This document shows, piece after piece, positions 34,040 to 45,638 of a stretch of 64,000 nt of DNA. The DNA is from Schistocerca nitens. Lineage: Eukaryota; Arthropoda; Insecta; Orthoptera; Acrididae. The stretch covers positions 288,575,205-288,639,204 of the forward strand of contig NC_064616.1 of NCBI RefSeq assembly GCF_023898315.1. The letters are read 5' to 3'. The notes under the pieces were generated by a model. That model had not been told where the DNA came from and did no database searches. It saw nothing but the letters and a program-made list of their open reading frames with translations. Position 1 is the stretch's first letter, and the number at the start of each line of letters is the position of its first letter. The position numbers and the translations under genes are program-made.

Positions 34040-35635
34040 CACCTTGCAAAGAAATTCAGTCTCATTACTTTACTGTGGCACCTCGTAAGCCACAAAATTC
34101 TGTAGTTGGCGTAAAGCGACGGTTGAGATGGGTAGTGTAAAGAGCGACTACTCTGAACAGTGGATGCCTGGAAACGAGTGATTTGGGGTGAATCACGATA
34201 TTACCTGCCGCCATTTGCAGTGCCAGCAGTGGAATACGAAGGAAGAGGTGTTCCAATGTGGCGATATTTTTCCTAGTTAGGCCGTGGTCCCCTTACTACA
34301 CTTAAGAAAACTCTAAACACGGGACGATATGAATACATTTAACAGTATTGTGTACTACGTACAGTAGAGGAACAGTTCGGATATGATAAGTGTTTGTAAC
34401 AGCATGACAACGTATCCTGCCGTATAGGAGCATTTATACATCTACATCTACATGATTACTGTGCAATTCACATTTAAGTGCTTGGCAGAGGGTTCATCGA
34501 ACCACAATCATACTATCTCTCTACCATTCCACTCCCGAACAGCGCGCGGAAAAAACGAACACCTAAACCTTTCTGTTCGAGCTCTGATTCCTCTTATTTT
34601 ATTTTGATGATCATTCCTACCTATGTAGTTTGGGCTCAACAAAATATTTTCACATTCGGAAGAGAAAGTTGGTGACTGAAATTTCGTAAATAGATCTCGC
34701 CGCGACGAAAAACGTCTTTGCTTTAATGACTTCCATCCCAACTCGCGTATCATATCTGCCACAATCTCTCCCCTATTACGTGATAATACAAAACGAGCTG
34801 CCCTTTTTTGCACCCTTTCGATGTCCTCCGTCAATACCACCTGGTAAGGATCCCACATCGCGCAGCAATATTCTAACAGAGGACGAACGAGTGTAGTGTA
34901 AGCTGTCTCTTTAGAGCACTTGTTGCATCTTCTAAGTGTCCTGCCAATGAAACGCAACCTTTGGCTCGCCTTCCCCACGATATTATCTATGTGGTGTTTC
35001 CAACTGAAGTTGTTCGTAATTTTAACACCCAGGTACTTAGTTGAATTGACAGCCTTGAGAATTGTACTATTAATCGAGTAATCGAATTCCAACGGATTTA
35101 TTTTGGAACTCATGTGGATCACCTCACACTTTTCGTTATTTAGCGTCAACTGCCACCTGCCACACCATACAGCAATCTTTTCTAAATTGCTTTGCAACTG
35201 ATACTGGTCTTCGGATGACGTTACTAGACGGTAAATTACAACATCATCTGCGAACAACCTAAGAGAACTGCTCAGATTGTCACCCAGGTCATTTATATAG
35301 ATTAGGAACAGCAGAGGTCCCAGGACGCTTCCCTGGTTTGTGGACAATAATACTCCTGGAATGGACTGAAGTGCCCATACTCCAGACCTGAACCTAATGG
35401 AACACATCTACGATGAGTTACAACGTCGACTTTGCTCTGGGCACCAGCGTCCAACATGGCTACTTTCTCTGGTTTCGGTTGTTGAGGAATATTGGGCTGC
35501 CATTCCTCCGTAGACATTCCGGCACCTAATCGAACGTGTCCTCAGCAGAACTTAAGCCTCACAGAAGTGACAGGTGGACACACCACGAATTAATGTACCC
35601 TAAACAGGTGTCCAGGTACTTTCTATCAAATAGTG
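34040..35635 (+). pseudogene. Tc1-like transposase remnant split by LINE-A
   Basis: The left part (34040-34438) matches the middle of a Tc1-like gene up to 'QHDNVSCR' (second catalytic Asp, about 34401). The right part (35335-35635) resumes with 'TLNLMEHIYDELQRRLCSG'-like coding (catalytic Glu, about 35397). It ends at a Tc1-type terminus 'aggtactttctatcaaatag' followed by TA (35636-35637). The first catalytic Asp region has lost bases ('ggggtgaatcac'). A LINE-A occupies the gap. Confidence 0.75.
34439..35334 (-). pseudogene. LINE-A reverse transcriptase fragment, 5'-truncated
   Basis: Minus strand with tail 'catctacatctacatg' at the left. The best-preserved LINE frame in the window runs from 'NQGSVLGPLLFLIYINDL' (about 35310) through 'SLRLFADDVVIYRL' (catalytic FADD box, about 35225-35260), 'WCGRWQLTLNNEKCEVIHMS', 'STKYLGVKITNNFSWKHHI' and 'TLVRPLLEYCCAMW' to 'FFPRAVREWNG' near 34515. 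The frame stays open for almost 300 codons, so this is a comparatively young insertion. It cuts a Tc1-like gene. Confidence 0.88.
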
Positions 35636-35637
35636 TA

Positions 35638-36189
35638 CTGTGACTTTTTTGTGACACGCTTCACGTTATTGAGTATCTATGGAACCAAAAGTACATCTAA
35701 TCTAATCCAAACAGCCATTTGTGATTGCTATATTCACTTCGAATTGCCCCGTATTTCCTCTTTCTGGGTATACGTATTCTGTCTGGCTATGCTACCTCAC
35801 CCCTGTATAAGCAACAACTCTTCCCGTATATGTTTGATGTGTGGGGGTGGAAGAACTCGAAATATAAGATAGACCGGAAAGAAGTGAGCCGTAAAGTGGG
35901 GGAGTTCGGCAGCAAGGCTGCGGTCCGCGATAAGGCGGCGGCAGGCGGCAGGCGGCGGACTTGCCGATGGCCTCTTGCAGAGCAGAAGGGCCACAGGTCG
36001 AGAGCGCCCTCCACCGCCTCGAGCAGGAAATTGCCCCTAAAGGCGGGCCTCGCCACCGGTCGATGCGCGAGACAAGGGATCGCACTGTCAGCAATATCTT
36101 CACAGCACTAGCTTCCCTATGCTGACATTTCCACTCATTAATGGTAAAACGTATGCTAGTCGTTTCACGTCACCACCGAAATGTCACCG
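35638..36189. other. Unassigned stretch with GC-rich block
   Basis: A GC-rich segment at about 35880-36075 includes a CGGCGGCAGG-type repeat. Frames of 65-128 codons overlap on both strands there and look compositional. No domain recognised. Confidence 0.3.
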
Positions 36190-36335
36190 TTTAGCATCAG
36201 CAAGGGTTCCGAAAACATCGATCAAACGAGACATGTCTTCATTAACACAGACAGAGGAATTCAAGTTGATTCTGTAATTCCAACTATCGGAAAGCCTTCG
36301 ATTCAGTACCACAGTGACGCGGATTAAACGAAATA
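36190..36335 (+). pseudogene. LINE-A reverse transcriptase sliver
   Basis: The plus strand gives 'QGFRKHRSNETC' and, after a gap, 'NYRKAFDSVPQ', both standard CR1-like RT motifs. It ends at the TA that precedes a Tc1-like terminus (36334-36335). A homologous sliver with the same junction occurs at 58469-58555. Confidence 0.65.
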
Positions 36336-36440
36336 CGCTGTTGGACATTAATATGAAGGTGACATACAAAAGTCATACTGGTGTGAAGTGTTCTATCTGC
36401 ATGGATATGCAACCGTTTAACACTTCAGGATTACCGTATA

Positions 36441-37798
36441 ACATCTACATCTATACTCTGCAAAGCACTTTGAAGTACATGGCAGAGGGAATGTCCCGCT
36501 GTACAAGCTTTTAAGGTATTTTCCCGGTTCCACTCACGTATGGGGCGTGAGAAGAATTATTGCTTAAATGCGTCAGTGCGCGCTATAATTAACCTAATCT
36601 TGTCACTATTCTTATGGGAGCAGTGTGTAAGAGCTCGCAGTATACTCCTAGAGTCATCATGTAAAGCCGGCTCTTGAAACTTTGTCAGAAAGGTGATGTA
36701 AGAACTGAACTGGCAGACCCTTTAAGATAGAAAATATCCCGAGAAAGTCTACTTACACTCTCCCGCAGGCCAAACAAACCTGTGACCATTCGTGCTGCCA
36801 CTCTTTGTATACTTTCAGTATCCCATGCTGGTCCTATCTGGTACGAGTCCCAAACACTAAATCAGTATTCTCGAATGGGTCGAAAGAGTGATCTGTAAGC
36901 AATCTACTTTGTAGACTGATTGTATTTCCATAGCATTCTAATACCTGCTTTACCCGTGATCGATCCACTTCATGTCCCTACTAAGTGTTACACCAAGGTA
37001 TTTGCATATATTTATAGAGTCCAGCTGTTAAAAATGGTTCAAATGGCTCTGAGCACTATGGGACTTAACTTCTGAGGTCATCAGTCCCCTAGAACTCAGA
37101 ACTACTTAACCTAACTAACCTAAGGACATCACACACATCCATGCCCGAGGCATGATTCGAACCTGCGACCGTAGAGGTCGCGCGGTTCCAGACTGTAGCG
37201 CCTAGAATCGCTCGGCCATCCCGGCCGGCTCCAGCTGTTACTTATTGATATTCTAATCATAGGATACTTCTTTGTTTTGTGAAATGTTCAATTTTATATT
37301 TCTGAATATTTAAAGCAAGTTGCCAATCTTTACACCTCTTTGAAATCTTATGAGGGTCTGACAGAATATTTCTACAACTTCGTTCAGACTTTACTCTGTT
37401 GTATATAACTGCATCATCCGCGAAAAGTCTGAGGTTACTACTAATATTATCCGCCTGATCATTAATGTACAACATGATCAGCAAGGGACACAACACACTT
37501 CCATTCAGTACTCTCTAAGTTGCTTCTACGTCTGTCCATCTCTCTCCAAGATAACATGCTGAATCCTCCCTATCAACAAACTCTCAATTCAGTCACAAAT
37601 TTTTTTCGGATACACCATAATACCCTACGTTTGATAATACGCACTAGGTCAAATGCTTTTCAAAAATCGGGAAATATTGTGTCTACCTGATTGCTTTAAT
37701 CCAAGGCTTTCAGGTTGTCATTTGAAAAAAAAAAGTGGGTTTCACATGATCTATGTTTTCGAAATCCATGCTGGTTGCTTCCGAGGAGGTCGTTCTAC
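36441..37798 (-). pseudogene. LINE-A copy inside the Tc1 remnant
   Basis: The tail 'acatctacatctatactctg' lies at the left. Minus-strand coding pieces include 'LRLFADDAVIYNRVKSERSC' (FADD box, about 37400-37440), 'WQLALNIQKYKIEHF', and 'NQHGFRKHRSCETHFF' (about 37735-37785). It is 5'-truncated, interrupted by a SINE-A at 37031-37229, and contains several frameshifts. Confidence 0.82.
37031..37229 (-). mobile_element. SINE-A copy inside LINE-A
   Basis: Full minus-oriented SINE-A with a perfect 11-bp duplication 'tccagctgtta' at 37020-37030 and 37230-37240. This is the innermost layer of a three-level nest. Confidence 0.96.
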
Positions 37799-39053
37799 AA
37801 GATAAGAGTAACGCCAACTACATTCCGTGTGCAGGAAAAGATTGCACAGCCGGTGTCTCATCCACAAATCGCATTACAATGTGGGCTGTTTTGGGAAGAT
37901 CGTGTTATGTCTATTACAGGAAAGAGAAACGACTATCAACAAGTGTCGGAATTCGATAGCGTCTGGATCGTGGCATATCGCTCCACGGTATTGTTATTCG
38001 CGTTGGTCAGGATCCCAGGACTGCCATGTGCCTATGGCAAGGATGGGTTAAAGAGAGACATGCTCAATACCGCGCAGAATCTCAGCGGTCCCCCGATAGG
38101 TAATAAATACTGTTCACTCAGCCGCACGTCACGTACATTGAGGCAAGAAGTGGGCTTGTTTGCAGAAAGACTAGCTGCCACACTCACAGTGCGGTGATAT
38201 CTGGTGCACCAAGGACTGTCAGCACGGCGACCACTTTGACTGCGATTTCCCTTAATGCGACGGCAGAAAGAGACGCGGGGGTACCCAATGATGACACTGG
38301 ACACAAGAGAGGCACGACGTCGTCTTTTTATACGGATTTTAGTTCCGTGTACATCATCACGATGGACATATCCATGGACAGTAGCTGTTACATTTCTTTC
38401 GTATTAACAGCGGTGATTGGTGACAATCTTAGAGGTCCCTGTACGTTAACTTTCAACAAGATAGCACAAGCTCTCCGAGCTATCCTGAGCTACCTATGTA
38501 CAGAAGGTGTTAGATTCTTGTTCTTGCCAACATATTTCGCAGGTCTCAAACACACTGCAATATTCTTGTACGGGTTGCCGAGAGACTGACACGGCATCAC
38601 TCGCCAGCCACTACTACTAATGGACTCAGGCATATTGTTGACGCAAGATGTAATGATGTACCTGTATCTGCCATCCAAGCTTAGTTTGAATCTATGAGCA
38701 GCCGTGCTATAGACTTGGTTACCGCCAGATGCACCAGCTCTGTCGACTAAATGCCAAACCTGTATACCTCCAAATCACCTACAAATTTAATGATATATTC
38801 TTTCTAATACACTCCTGGAAATGGAAAAAAGAACACATTGACACCGGTGTGTCAGACCCACCATACTTGCTCCGGACACTGCGAGAGGGCTGTACAAGCA
38901 ATGATCACACGCACGGCACAGCGCACACACCAGGAACCGCGGTGTTGGCCGTCGAATGGCGCTAGCTGCGCAGCGTTTGTGCACCGCCGCCGTCAGTGTC
39001 AGCCAGTTTGCCGTGGCATACGGAGCTCCATCGCAGTCTTTAACACTGGTAGC

Positions 39054-40076
39054 ATGCCGCGACAGCGTGGACGTGAACCGTATGTGCAGTTGACGGACTT
39101 TGAGCGAGGGCGTATAGTGGGCATGCGGGAGGCCGGGTGGACGTACCGCCGAATTGCTCAACACGTGGGGCGTGAGGTCTCCACAGTACATCGATGTTGT
39201 CGCCAGTGGTCGGCGGAAGGTGCACGTGCCCGTCGACCTGGGACCGGACCACAGCGACGCACGGATGCACGCCAAGACCGTAGGATCCTACGCAGTGCCG
39301 TAGGGGACCGCACCGCCACTTCCCAGCAAATTAGGGACACTGTTGCTCCTGGGGTATCGGCGAGGACCATTCGCAACCGTCTCCATGAAGCTGGGCTACG
39401 GTCCCGCACACCGTTAGGCCGTCTTCCGCTCACGCCCCAACATCGTGCAGCCCGCCTCCAGTGGTGTCGCGACAGGCGTGAATGGAGGGACGAATGGAGA
39501 CGTGTCGTCTTCAGCGATGAGAGTCGCTTCTGCCTTGGTGCCAATGATGGTCGTATGCGTGTTTGGCGCCGTGCAGGTGAGCGCCACAATCAGGACTGCA
39601 TACGACCGAGGCACACAGGGCCAACACCCGGCATCATGGTGTGGGGAGCGATCTCCTACACTGGCCGTACACCACTGGTGATCGTCGAGGGGACACTGAA
39701 TAGTGCACGGTACATCCAAACCGTCATCGAACCCATCGTTCTACCATTCCTAGACCGGCAAGGGAACTTGCTGTTCCAACAGGACAATGCACGTCCGCAT
39801 GTATCCCGTGCCACCCAACGTGCTCTAGAAGGTGTAAGTCAACTACCCTGGCCAGCAAGATCTCCGGATCTGTCCCCCATTGAGCATGTTTGGGACTGGA
39901 TGAAGCGTCGTCTCACGCGGTCTGCACGTCCAGCACGAACGCTGGTCCAACTGAGGCGCCAGGTGGAAATGGCATGGCAAGCCGTTCCACAGGACTACAT
40001 CCAGCATCTCTACGATCGTCTCCATGGGAGAATAGCAGCCTGCATTGCTGCGAAAGGTGGATATACACTGTACTAG
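39054..40076 (+). CDS. Tc1-like DDE transposase, intact, 340 residues
   Basis: This enzyme would cut and paste the element at TA sites. I chose ATG 39054 (MPRQRGREPYVQLTDFERGR) because related transposases start with MPR just before the helix-turn-helix; the frame stays open upstream to 38838. Domains: a paired-like N-terminus with two helix-turn-helix parts (GWTYRRIAQHVGREVSTVHR at about residues 29-48; ATSQQIRDTVAPGVSARTIR at about 88-107), then an RNase-H-like DDE domain. Catalytic residues: Asp in VVFSDESRFC (codon 39516), Asp in FQQDNARPHV (codon 39783), and Glu in SPDLSPIEHVWDW (codon 39882). Only 32 residues separate the last Asp and Glu, against 34 in classical Tc1. The length is normal for the family, with no stop or frameshift. 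Confidence 0.95.
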   Translation: MPRQRGREPYVQLTDFERGRIVGMREAGWTYRRIAQHVGREVSTVHRCCRQWSAEGARARRPGTGPQRRTDARQDRRILRSAVGDRTATSQQIRDTVAPGVSARTIRNRLHEAGLRSRTPLGRLPLTPQHRAARLQWCRDRREWRDEWRRVVFSDESRFCLGANDGRMRVWRRAGERHNQDCIRPRHTGPTPGIMVWGAISYTGRTPLVIVEGTLNSARYIQTVIEPIVLPFLDRQGNLLFQQDNARPHVSRATQRALEGVSQLPWPARSPDLSPIEHVWDWMKRRLTRSARPARTLVQLRRQVEMAWQAVPQDYIQHLYDRLHGRIAACIAAKGGYTLY

Positions 40077-40168
40077 TGCCGACATTGTGCATGCTCTGTT
40101 GCCTGTGTCTATGTGCCTGTGGTTCTGTCAGTGTGACCATGTGATGAATCTGACCCCAGGAATGTGTC

Positions 40169-40174
40169 AATAAA
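40169..40174 (+). promoter_or_regulatory. Polyadenylation signal of the intact transposase
   Basis: AATAAA lies 93 bases after the stop codon and before the right terminal repeat, a sensible place for 3' end formation of the transposase mRNA. Confidence 0.5.
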
Positions 40175-40233
40175 GTTTCCCCTTCCTGGGACAATGAATT
40201 CACGGTGTTCTTATTTCAATTTCCAGGAGTGTA

Positions 40234-41118
40234 ATTTGTGAGCCTTAGTACTAAATAAAGGCTCCATAACTCACGTCGGGGCTACTCGACGATCATAGAC
40301 TGTGGTCTGCCGACGTCACGCTCCGCCTGTTGCTTGGATACGCACAAACAGGTCGGTTTGCTGAGCTTGTCTGAGATTGTAATTGCTTTCCGAACGGTTG
40401 TAGTCTCTCATGTCGTCTCCAGCATTGGAATAGGACACGTTAAGCAAAGAAATCCGCTTTGTAACATGGCCTAATACCCACAAAAACAAATATTACCAAA
40501 ACGTTTGCATGTCACTCCACGGTCTTGCAGGTTTAATCGCTTGCAGTGTACATTATTGCGGCTGTTATAAAGAAATTGATGCTCACATTCATTTCTCAGA
40601 ACGGACACGAACGCCACAAAACTTTAGAAATTGACTAACGGTTAGCTGAAGAGATGAGCTTAAGAAATACATATTGTTTCGCACTTCAATAAGACATTCT
40701 TGGAAAGCAATCTGTGTGAAGGCAGTCGACGCTGAATCTGGCATGAGAAACAATGGTGTTGATATTCTTTTACATTCCAGAGGAGATGTTATCAAAGTTA
40801 CCATAAACCATGCTGGACTAGGGTTGCGAACTGCAAGAGAGCAAAACATCCCCTCCGTACGTATTCAACAAACTATGGTATCATATAGGACATTTTTACA
40901 AGTTCAACGAGAGAAATGTTCGAAAAGCAAACAATGTAATGTTGACAGTAGGGTAAGATATAACAAGAGAAATTTAAAAAGGCATATCACATTACGTGTA
41001 TCTTTGCAGGGATTTAATGTATGTTCGATGAATCGTACCGTGGTTAGCTGTCCTTGGTTAAAATTCCACGCGAAGAGCTGAATCCTCCTACAAGTGATCT
41101 CGAAGATGTGCAAAAGAA
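40234..41118. other. Unassigned stretch
   Basis: No gene recognised. A 135-codon plus-strand frame at 40674-41081 has no known domain and lies in unremarkable sequence. Confidence 0.3.
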
Positions 41119-41375
41119 TCCGCGATCAAGCCCAGAGGACCGTGCGAACCGGTCGACCGCCGCGTCATCCTCTGCGATATAGAGTCATTCGGGTGCGGTA
41201 TGGAGGGCCATCGGCTCAGCACACGGCTCTCCCGACCGTTGTCGGCTTTCCAGATCTAGGAGCCGCTACTTCTTATTCAAGCAGCTGCTGAACTGACATC
41301 ACGTGGCTGACCCCGTTCCACTGCTCTCACCAAAGAACACTCCCTGGCAGTACTCTGAACGGAGTCGGGCGAAAA
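41119..41375 (+). repeat. Interspersed repeat, SINE-body-like
   Basis: The block around 'accggtcgaccgccgcgtca' and 'gagccgctacttctt' resembles the body of an insect SINE that I remember carrying a 5S-like or tRNA-like head. No head is visible here, so it would be a partial copy. The assignment is from memory. Confidence 0.4.
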
Positions 41376-44300
41376 CCAAGATACAGCCAGCATAAATACG
41401 TGTGCTAGCATTGTTGTGGTGACGACACCTACATCAGGCCCTTACTTAACTATTCTAGTCATATAACAATCGTACCTGAAAGACTTAAGACTAACCGTGA
41501 TTTTCCAAGTCTTACAGATTAGACATATCGAGATCACGCATGACAGACGGTGCTTCATACGGTTTTTCCAGATCTTTAACAATATCTGCTTTCTGTTTGG
41601 ACACATTCTCCACAAGTTCAGCATCAGCCAATTTTTCATTAGCAGGAATCATTGTAAATACAAAAGGAAATTTAAAATTAATAACGGTAAGAAATTGTAA
41701 ATACAGTATTTAACAAATGGCATAAATTAAATGAATTTCGGCTTATCTATCATTACGCTTGAGGAAAAAAGATTTTGAATACACAGAACTTCATTCAAAT
41801 CCTAATAATGTTGAAGAACGTGTAATTGATTCTCTGACACTGATATCTAGGTAAATAATTTGTTATTGGGATGTATCATTCAACCCAACAAAATGCATCA
41901 GAAAAACGTAATTCTTTCCCATACGTACGAGATAAGCGTGCGCGCCTGCGATGCACCAATTGCGACGGATTATACGTTGCTGTTGCAATAAAATTTCCTT
42001 TATAATTTTTGTTCACCTACCTCTTTACAGCGGTAGATCTTCGCAAGTAAACTCCTGACTGCAGCTACTTACGAGATCAAAGAAAAGCAGTGTTGAGGAA
42101 ACTGTAACCTCATAGCTACACGCCGGAGGCCGCTATAAGTAAAATTTGCTGAAAATTTTCTATGTACATTAAAGAAATGATTCGGAAAGGGGATGTCAGT
42201 CGTACTTTAAACATGAAGTTCAAATCTAAAACTTCAATAGATCTTTATTGCCGTTAAGCAAGATCATCAGCCCACATTTATGAAAATTACTGAAGTTTCT
42301 GCTCACAGTTATCACCATACCTAAAACAGCCAGAACTTTTACCTTCCCAAATTCCGAAACCAATTACTTGTAACACAGTCAATGATCGGCCAATTACTTC
42401 TGCACACTATATTTAGTGGTTGTCTTTAGTAAAAGTTTATGCTCGCCATAAAATACTCAGTAAGAAAATACTCGTACCGCCACGCTATATAATTCAAAGT
42501 TCACTCGCGATTTTCGTCGGAACGAATTATCGCAACACTCTAAAGTTTTCATAAACAGTTTCTGGTCATTACCAGATACCATTAACACTGGACCATAACG
42601 CGGAAGTCATCCCAAGACTTCATCTTACACATAATGCGAAAAGTCATATCCAGCATAACCGCCTCCAATAGAAGCTAGCTCGCGACTCTCTTCTCGCTCT
42701 CCCACTACCCAAAACTATATCTCCTCGCTAGGCGGCCAACCGTATCGTTTCTCATTGGCTGTCAGCACTTGCGACCAATGAGAACTCACTTCTAGCGCGC
42801 GGCTCGCGCCAAAATCTAGCAAGCACCAACCACTTCTCTAGGCTCATTGATGTCATCAAATTAAGTAACACAAAACTCTCTAAATAAACAAAACAAAATG
42901 AACTATAAGCTTTACTATACATCTGGAAATTTATTATGTAGTCGCGAATGTTCTGGCTGTCTTATACATAAACATACATACTTGGAAATCCGACATTCAC
43001 TAGTAGGGGAACCACTAGTGGATTCGTTCCCACGTTACAGAGTTAGAACACTTGCCAGTTCCTGTAGAGAATTACATGAATGATTTTTAATAATGCCGAA
43101 CGTCCCACATACTCTCACGCACGCATTCCCATTCACACGCACCCTAACACACAATACACATATTTACTTAGAATTCTTGAAATTATTATTATAGAAAAGT
43201 CACAGAGGTTTTCTGAAACTAAAAACTTTCCAAATTTATATATGAACACTGAAAGTATTATCAGATCATCGTATATAGTCACTGAAGGTGACCTATTACA
43301 TCACTGTATATATTTAAATTCTTGACTGTCGTAAAATTACGTTTTTTTATGGAATTTTACTAACTTCCAAAATACAACTATTTTTGATCTCAGACTTTGA
43401 CATATTGTTTGTTTTCACAGCAGAAGATTGTACATCAAATATGACATTCCTCAGGTTATTCATTTATTAGTTATTAATATTTTTAGTATCGTATAGTGTA
43501 AGTGGCCTGCCAGCGCTACTCCACTGCTTTCACACGCGCAGCTGCAACAGATGGTCGTGACGTCAGTCTGCAGGACACAACTCGTCCGTTACTGACCGTA
43601 TAATACTCTACCGGCTTACATTGCAGCCCACATACATTCTGAAGTAAAGCTTTTAATAGACAAATGGGCGATCGCGCACTACTTGCGACGCCACAAGCAC
43701 AACGGACATATAATTAATCAACCATTAGGTAAGATTCAGATTTTTCAACTATCCAAAATATCTGAAGTAATTTCATGTGAACCTATATGAAACAAATTCA
43801 TTCCACAGATTCTTTTTTGTTTTCATTAATGTAATTTAGTATCTAGTATTTAAGGTTAACAATAAAAAATTTCTGTAATTCGATAATTTTTGTTTCAGAT
43901 GCACAGTTCAATACTTTCTGAAAGAATTCTTTCATTTAAAAAGATGCTAAGAACTGCTGATCATATCTTCATATGCCTAAATGGCATTGTTCAGTGTCTT
44001 AGTGGTCGAAGCTATACGGCCTCCAAAAACATATTCTAAGGAGAGAGAGTCAGGTGACTTGACATTAATTCATTCACTAGATTTTAATTCGCATAAATAC
44101 AATTAATTTATTTGACACGAGGAATGAAGGCAACTTCTAAGTAACCTTTTGAAAAAGATTGTAAGCAAGTGGCTTATAAATCAAATAATATTTTTTAAAA
44201 AAGCGGAAAGGTGCCGAACTACAAATCCGAAGTACTCGGGTTCGATCGCTGGTTAGTCCTAGGATTTTTTCCTGTCACTATTGACTTCCCTCATCTCTGG

Positions 44301-45413
44301 CAGTGTGTGTCCATACGAAAAGTGCCAAGTTACCCCATGGTTCGGAATCTACGTTAACTATACGTTCCCCTGTTATTTATTTTTGTCAAATGAAGATTTG
44401 GTTGGGGACCGTGGCTGCTATACGAAATGATTTGTTGATGATGTACAGCAGCCAGACATAAATTTGTTTTAGGTTTCTTTATTCAAAAAGTACCGTCACC
44501 GGCTTCAAATTTATATATTTCATCATCAGACGGCTTTCGTCAAAAAATATATTGCATTGGCTTACTGGTGAGTTGTCCTAAGATAAACAATAGTTCACAG
44601 CTACAAAAGTGTAACAAAGATGGTTCTGCTACAGACTTTTTTCAGAATGCCGCTTAAGTGAAATGTATGTGTGGAGCATTTGCTCTCCCAGTTTTGTTCC
44701 ATCGTGTCATATTCTCAATTCACCTTTGAAAGGTTTACATCATGGATCTATGAAAGTATGTATTTGTATGGTTGAGATGGAATTAATTTACTATTACATA
44801 TTTTCTTAAGAGTTAGAAAACGAATTGCTTATTTTAGCCCAAAATTATTTCGAAATTCTATAAAATGCAAATTTCAAAAATCAATTAACACGGCCACTCA
44901 AAGCTAATGAGCCAGCAATTATTAATTAAGGACAGCGGTATGAAAATCATACCATCTCAGCGTTTTCTCACGAAGCACTATAGTGCTATATCCTGGTGGC
45001 ATCATTTTACGGAGTAATTTTAGTGTTCCCTTCAGTGATGTGATAGTATGTTAAGTTGGATGTGCCACAGCAAGCAGGGCAATCACTTCCTCGATCTGTA
45101 ATTAGCTGTGTATATTATACTAGATTTTCTCATTATATAAGACTTCGGGGAAGCATTGCTGATGTATGTGCCAGTTTCTATTCATTCAGTGTCCTAACCA
45201 TTCTCATTTCAGCCGATATGTTTTCTTTGCCAACTGGCAGGTAGAATAGTTGTGCTTCAATTTTTTTCGTAACCTTAATACCATCGATCACATATATTTT
45301 CGAGTTTTGCATTTTGGTTTATGTTATTATTTGAGCTTCATTGATTCATGGAATTGATCTCCTCACTTGCAAGCTACTGCACTGACGTATGACGAGATCA
45401 AAAGTGCGTGAAC
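41376..45413. other. Long AT-rich stretch without recognisable genes
   Basis: About 4 kb of mostly AT-rich sequence, the least repeat-like part of the window. At 44195-44260 a B-box-like 'gggttcgatcgctggt' suggests a fragment of another tRNA-derived repeat. A tgacgtca palindrome lies near 43557, in a GC-richer patch (43500-43620). Open frames of 60-81 codons show no domain. Confidence 0.35.
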
Positions 45414-45425
45414 TGGAAAATGACT

Positions 45426-45626
45426 GCCGGCCGCGATGGCCGTGCGGTTCCAGGCGCTACAGTCCGGAACCGCGGGACTGCTGCGGTCGCAGGTTCGAAT
45501 CCTGCCTCGGGCATGGATGTGTGTTATGTCCTTAGGTTAGTTAGGTTTAAGTAGTTCTAAGTTCTAGGGGACTGATGACCACAGATGTTAAGTCCCATAG
45601 TGCTCAGAGCCATTTGAACCATTTTT
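45426..45626 (+). mobile_element. SINE-A copy with target-site duplication
   Basis: Full plus-oriented SINE-A flanked by 'tggaaaatgact' at 45414-45425 and 45627-45638. Confidence 0.96.
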
Positions 45627-45638
45627 TGGAAAATGACT

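Larger units (their letters stand above)
36336..38720 (+). pseudogene. Tc1-like transposase remnant split by LINE-A
   Basis: The 5' end (cgctgttggacattaatatg) lies at 36336 and is interrupted at about 36440. The sequence resumes at about 37799. Translated pieces are degenerate: 'EFDSVWIVAYRS' (helix-turn-helix, about 37950), 'FAERLAATLTVR', 'LVHQGLSARRPL' (about 38200), and near 38480-38700 the C-terminal region. The order matches the fragment at 58556-61620. No catalytic triad can be read. This is an old copy. Confidence 0.65.
38810..40231 (+). mobile_element. Complete Tc1-like transposon with intact gene
   Basis: A 1422-bp element bordered by TA (38808-38809 and 40232-40233). Both ends read cactcctggaaat inwards, then 'gaaa' and 'aagaacac', giving inverted repeats of about 28 bp with two mismatches. 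It contains one open transposase gene (39054-40076) and a polyadenylation signal. It is not interrupted by other repeats. Everything needed for an autonomous Tc1-like element is visibly present; whether it is active cannot be told from sequence. Confidence 0.95.

Noticed and set aside
35790..36111. Overlapping frames of 65-128 codons in a GC-rich block
   Set aside because: Open on both strands because of base composition; arginine- and alanine-rich without a domain.
38787..39719. Open frames of 76-162 codons on the minus strand and other frames over the intact transposase
   Set aside because: They are shadows of a GC-rich true coding frame on the plus strand and have no domains of their own.
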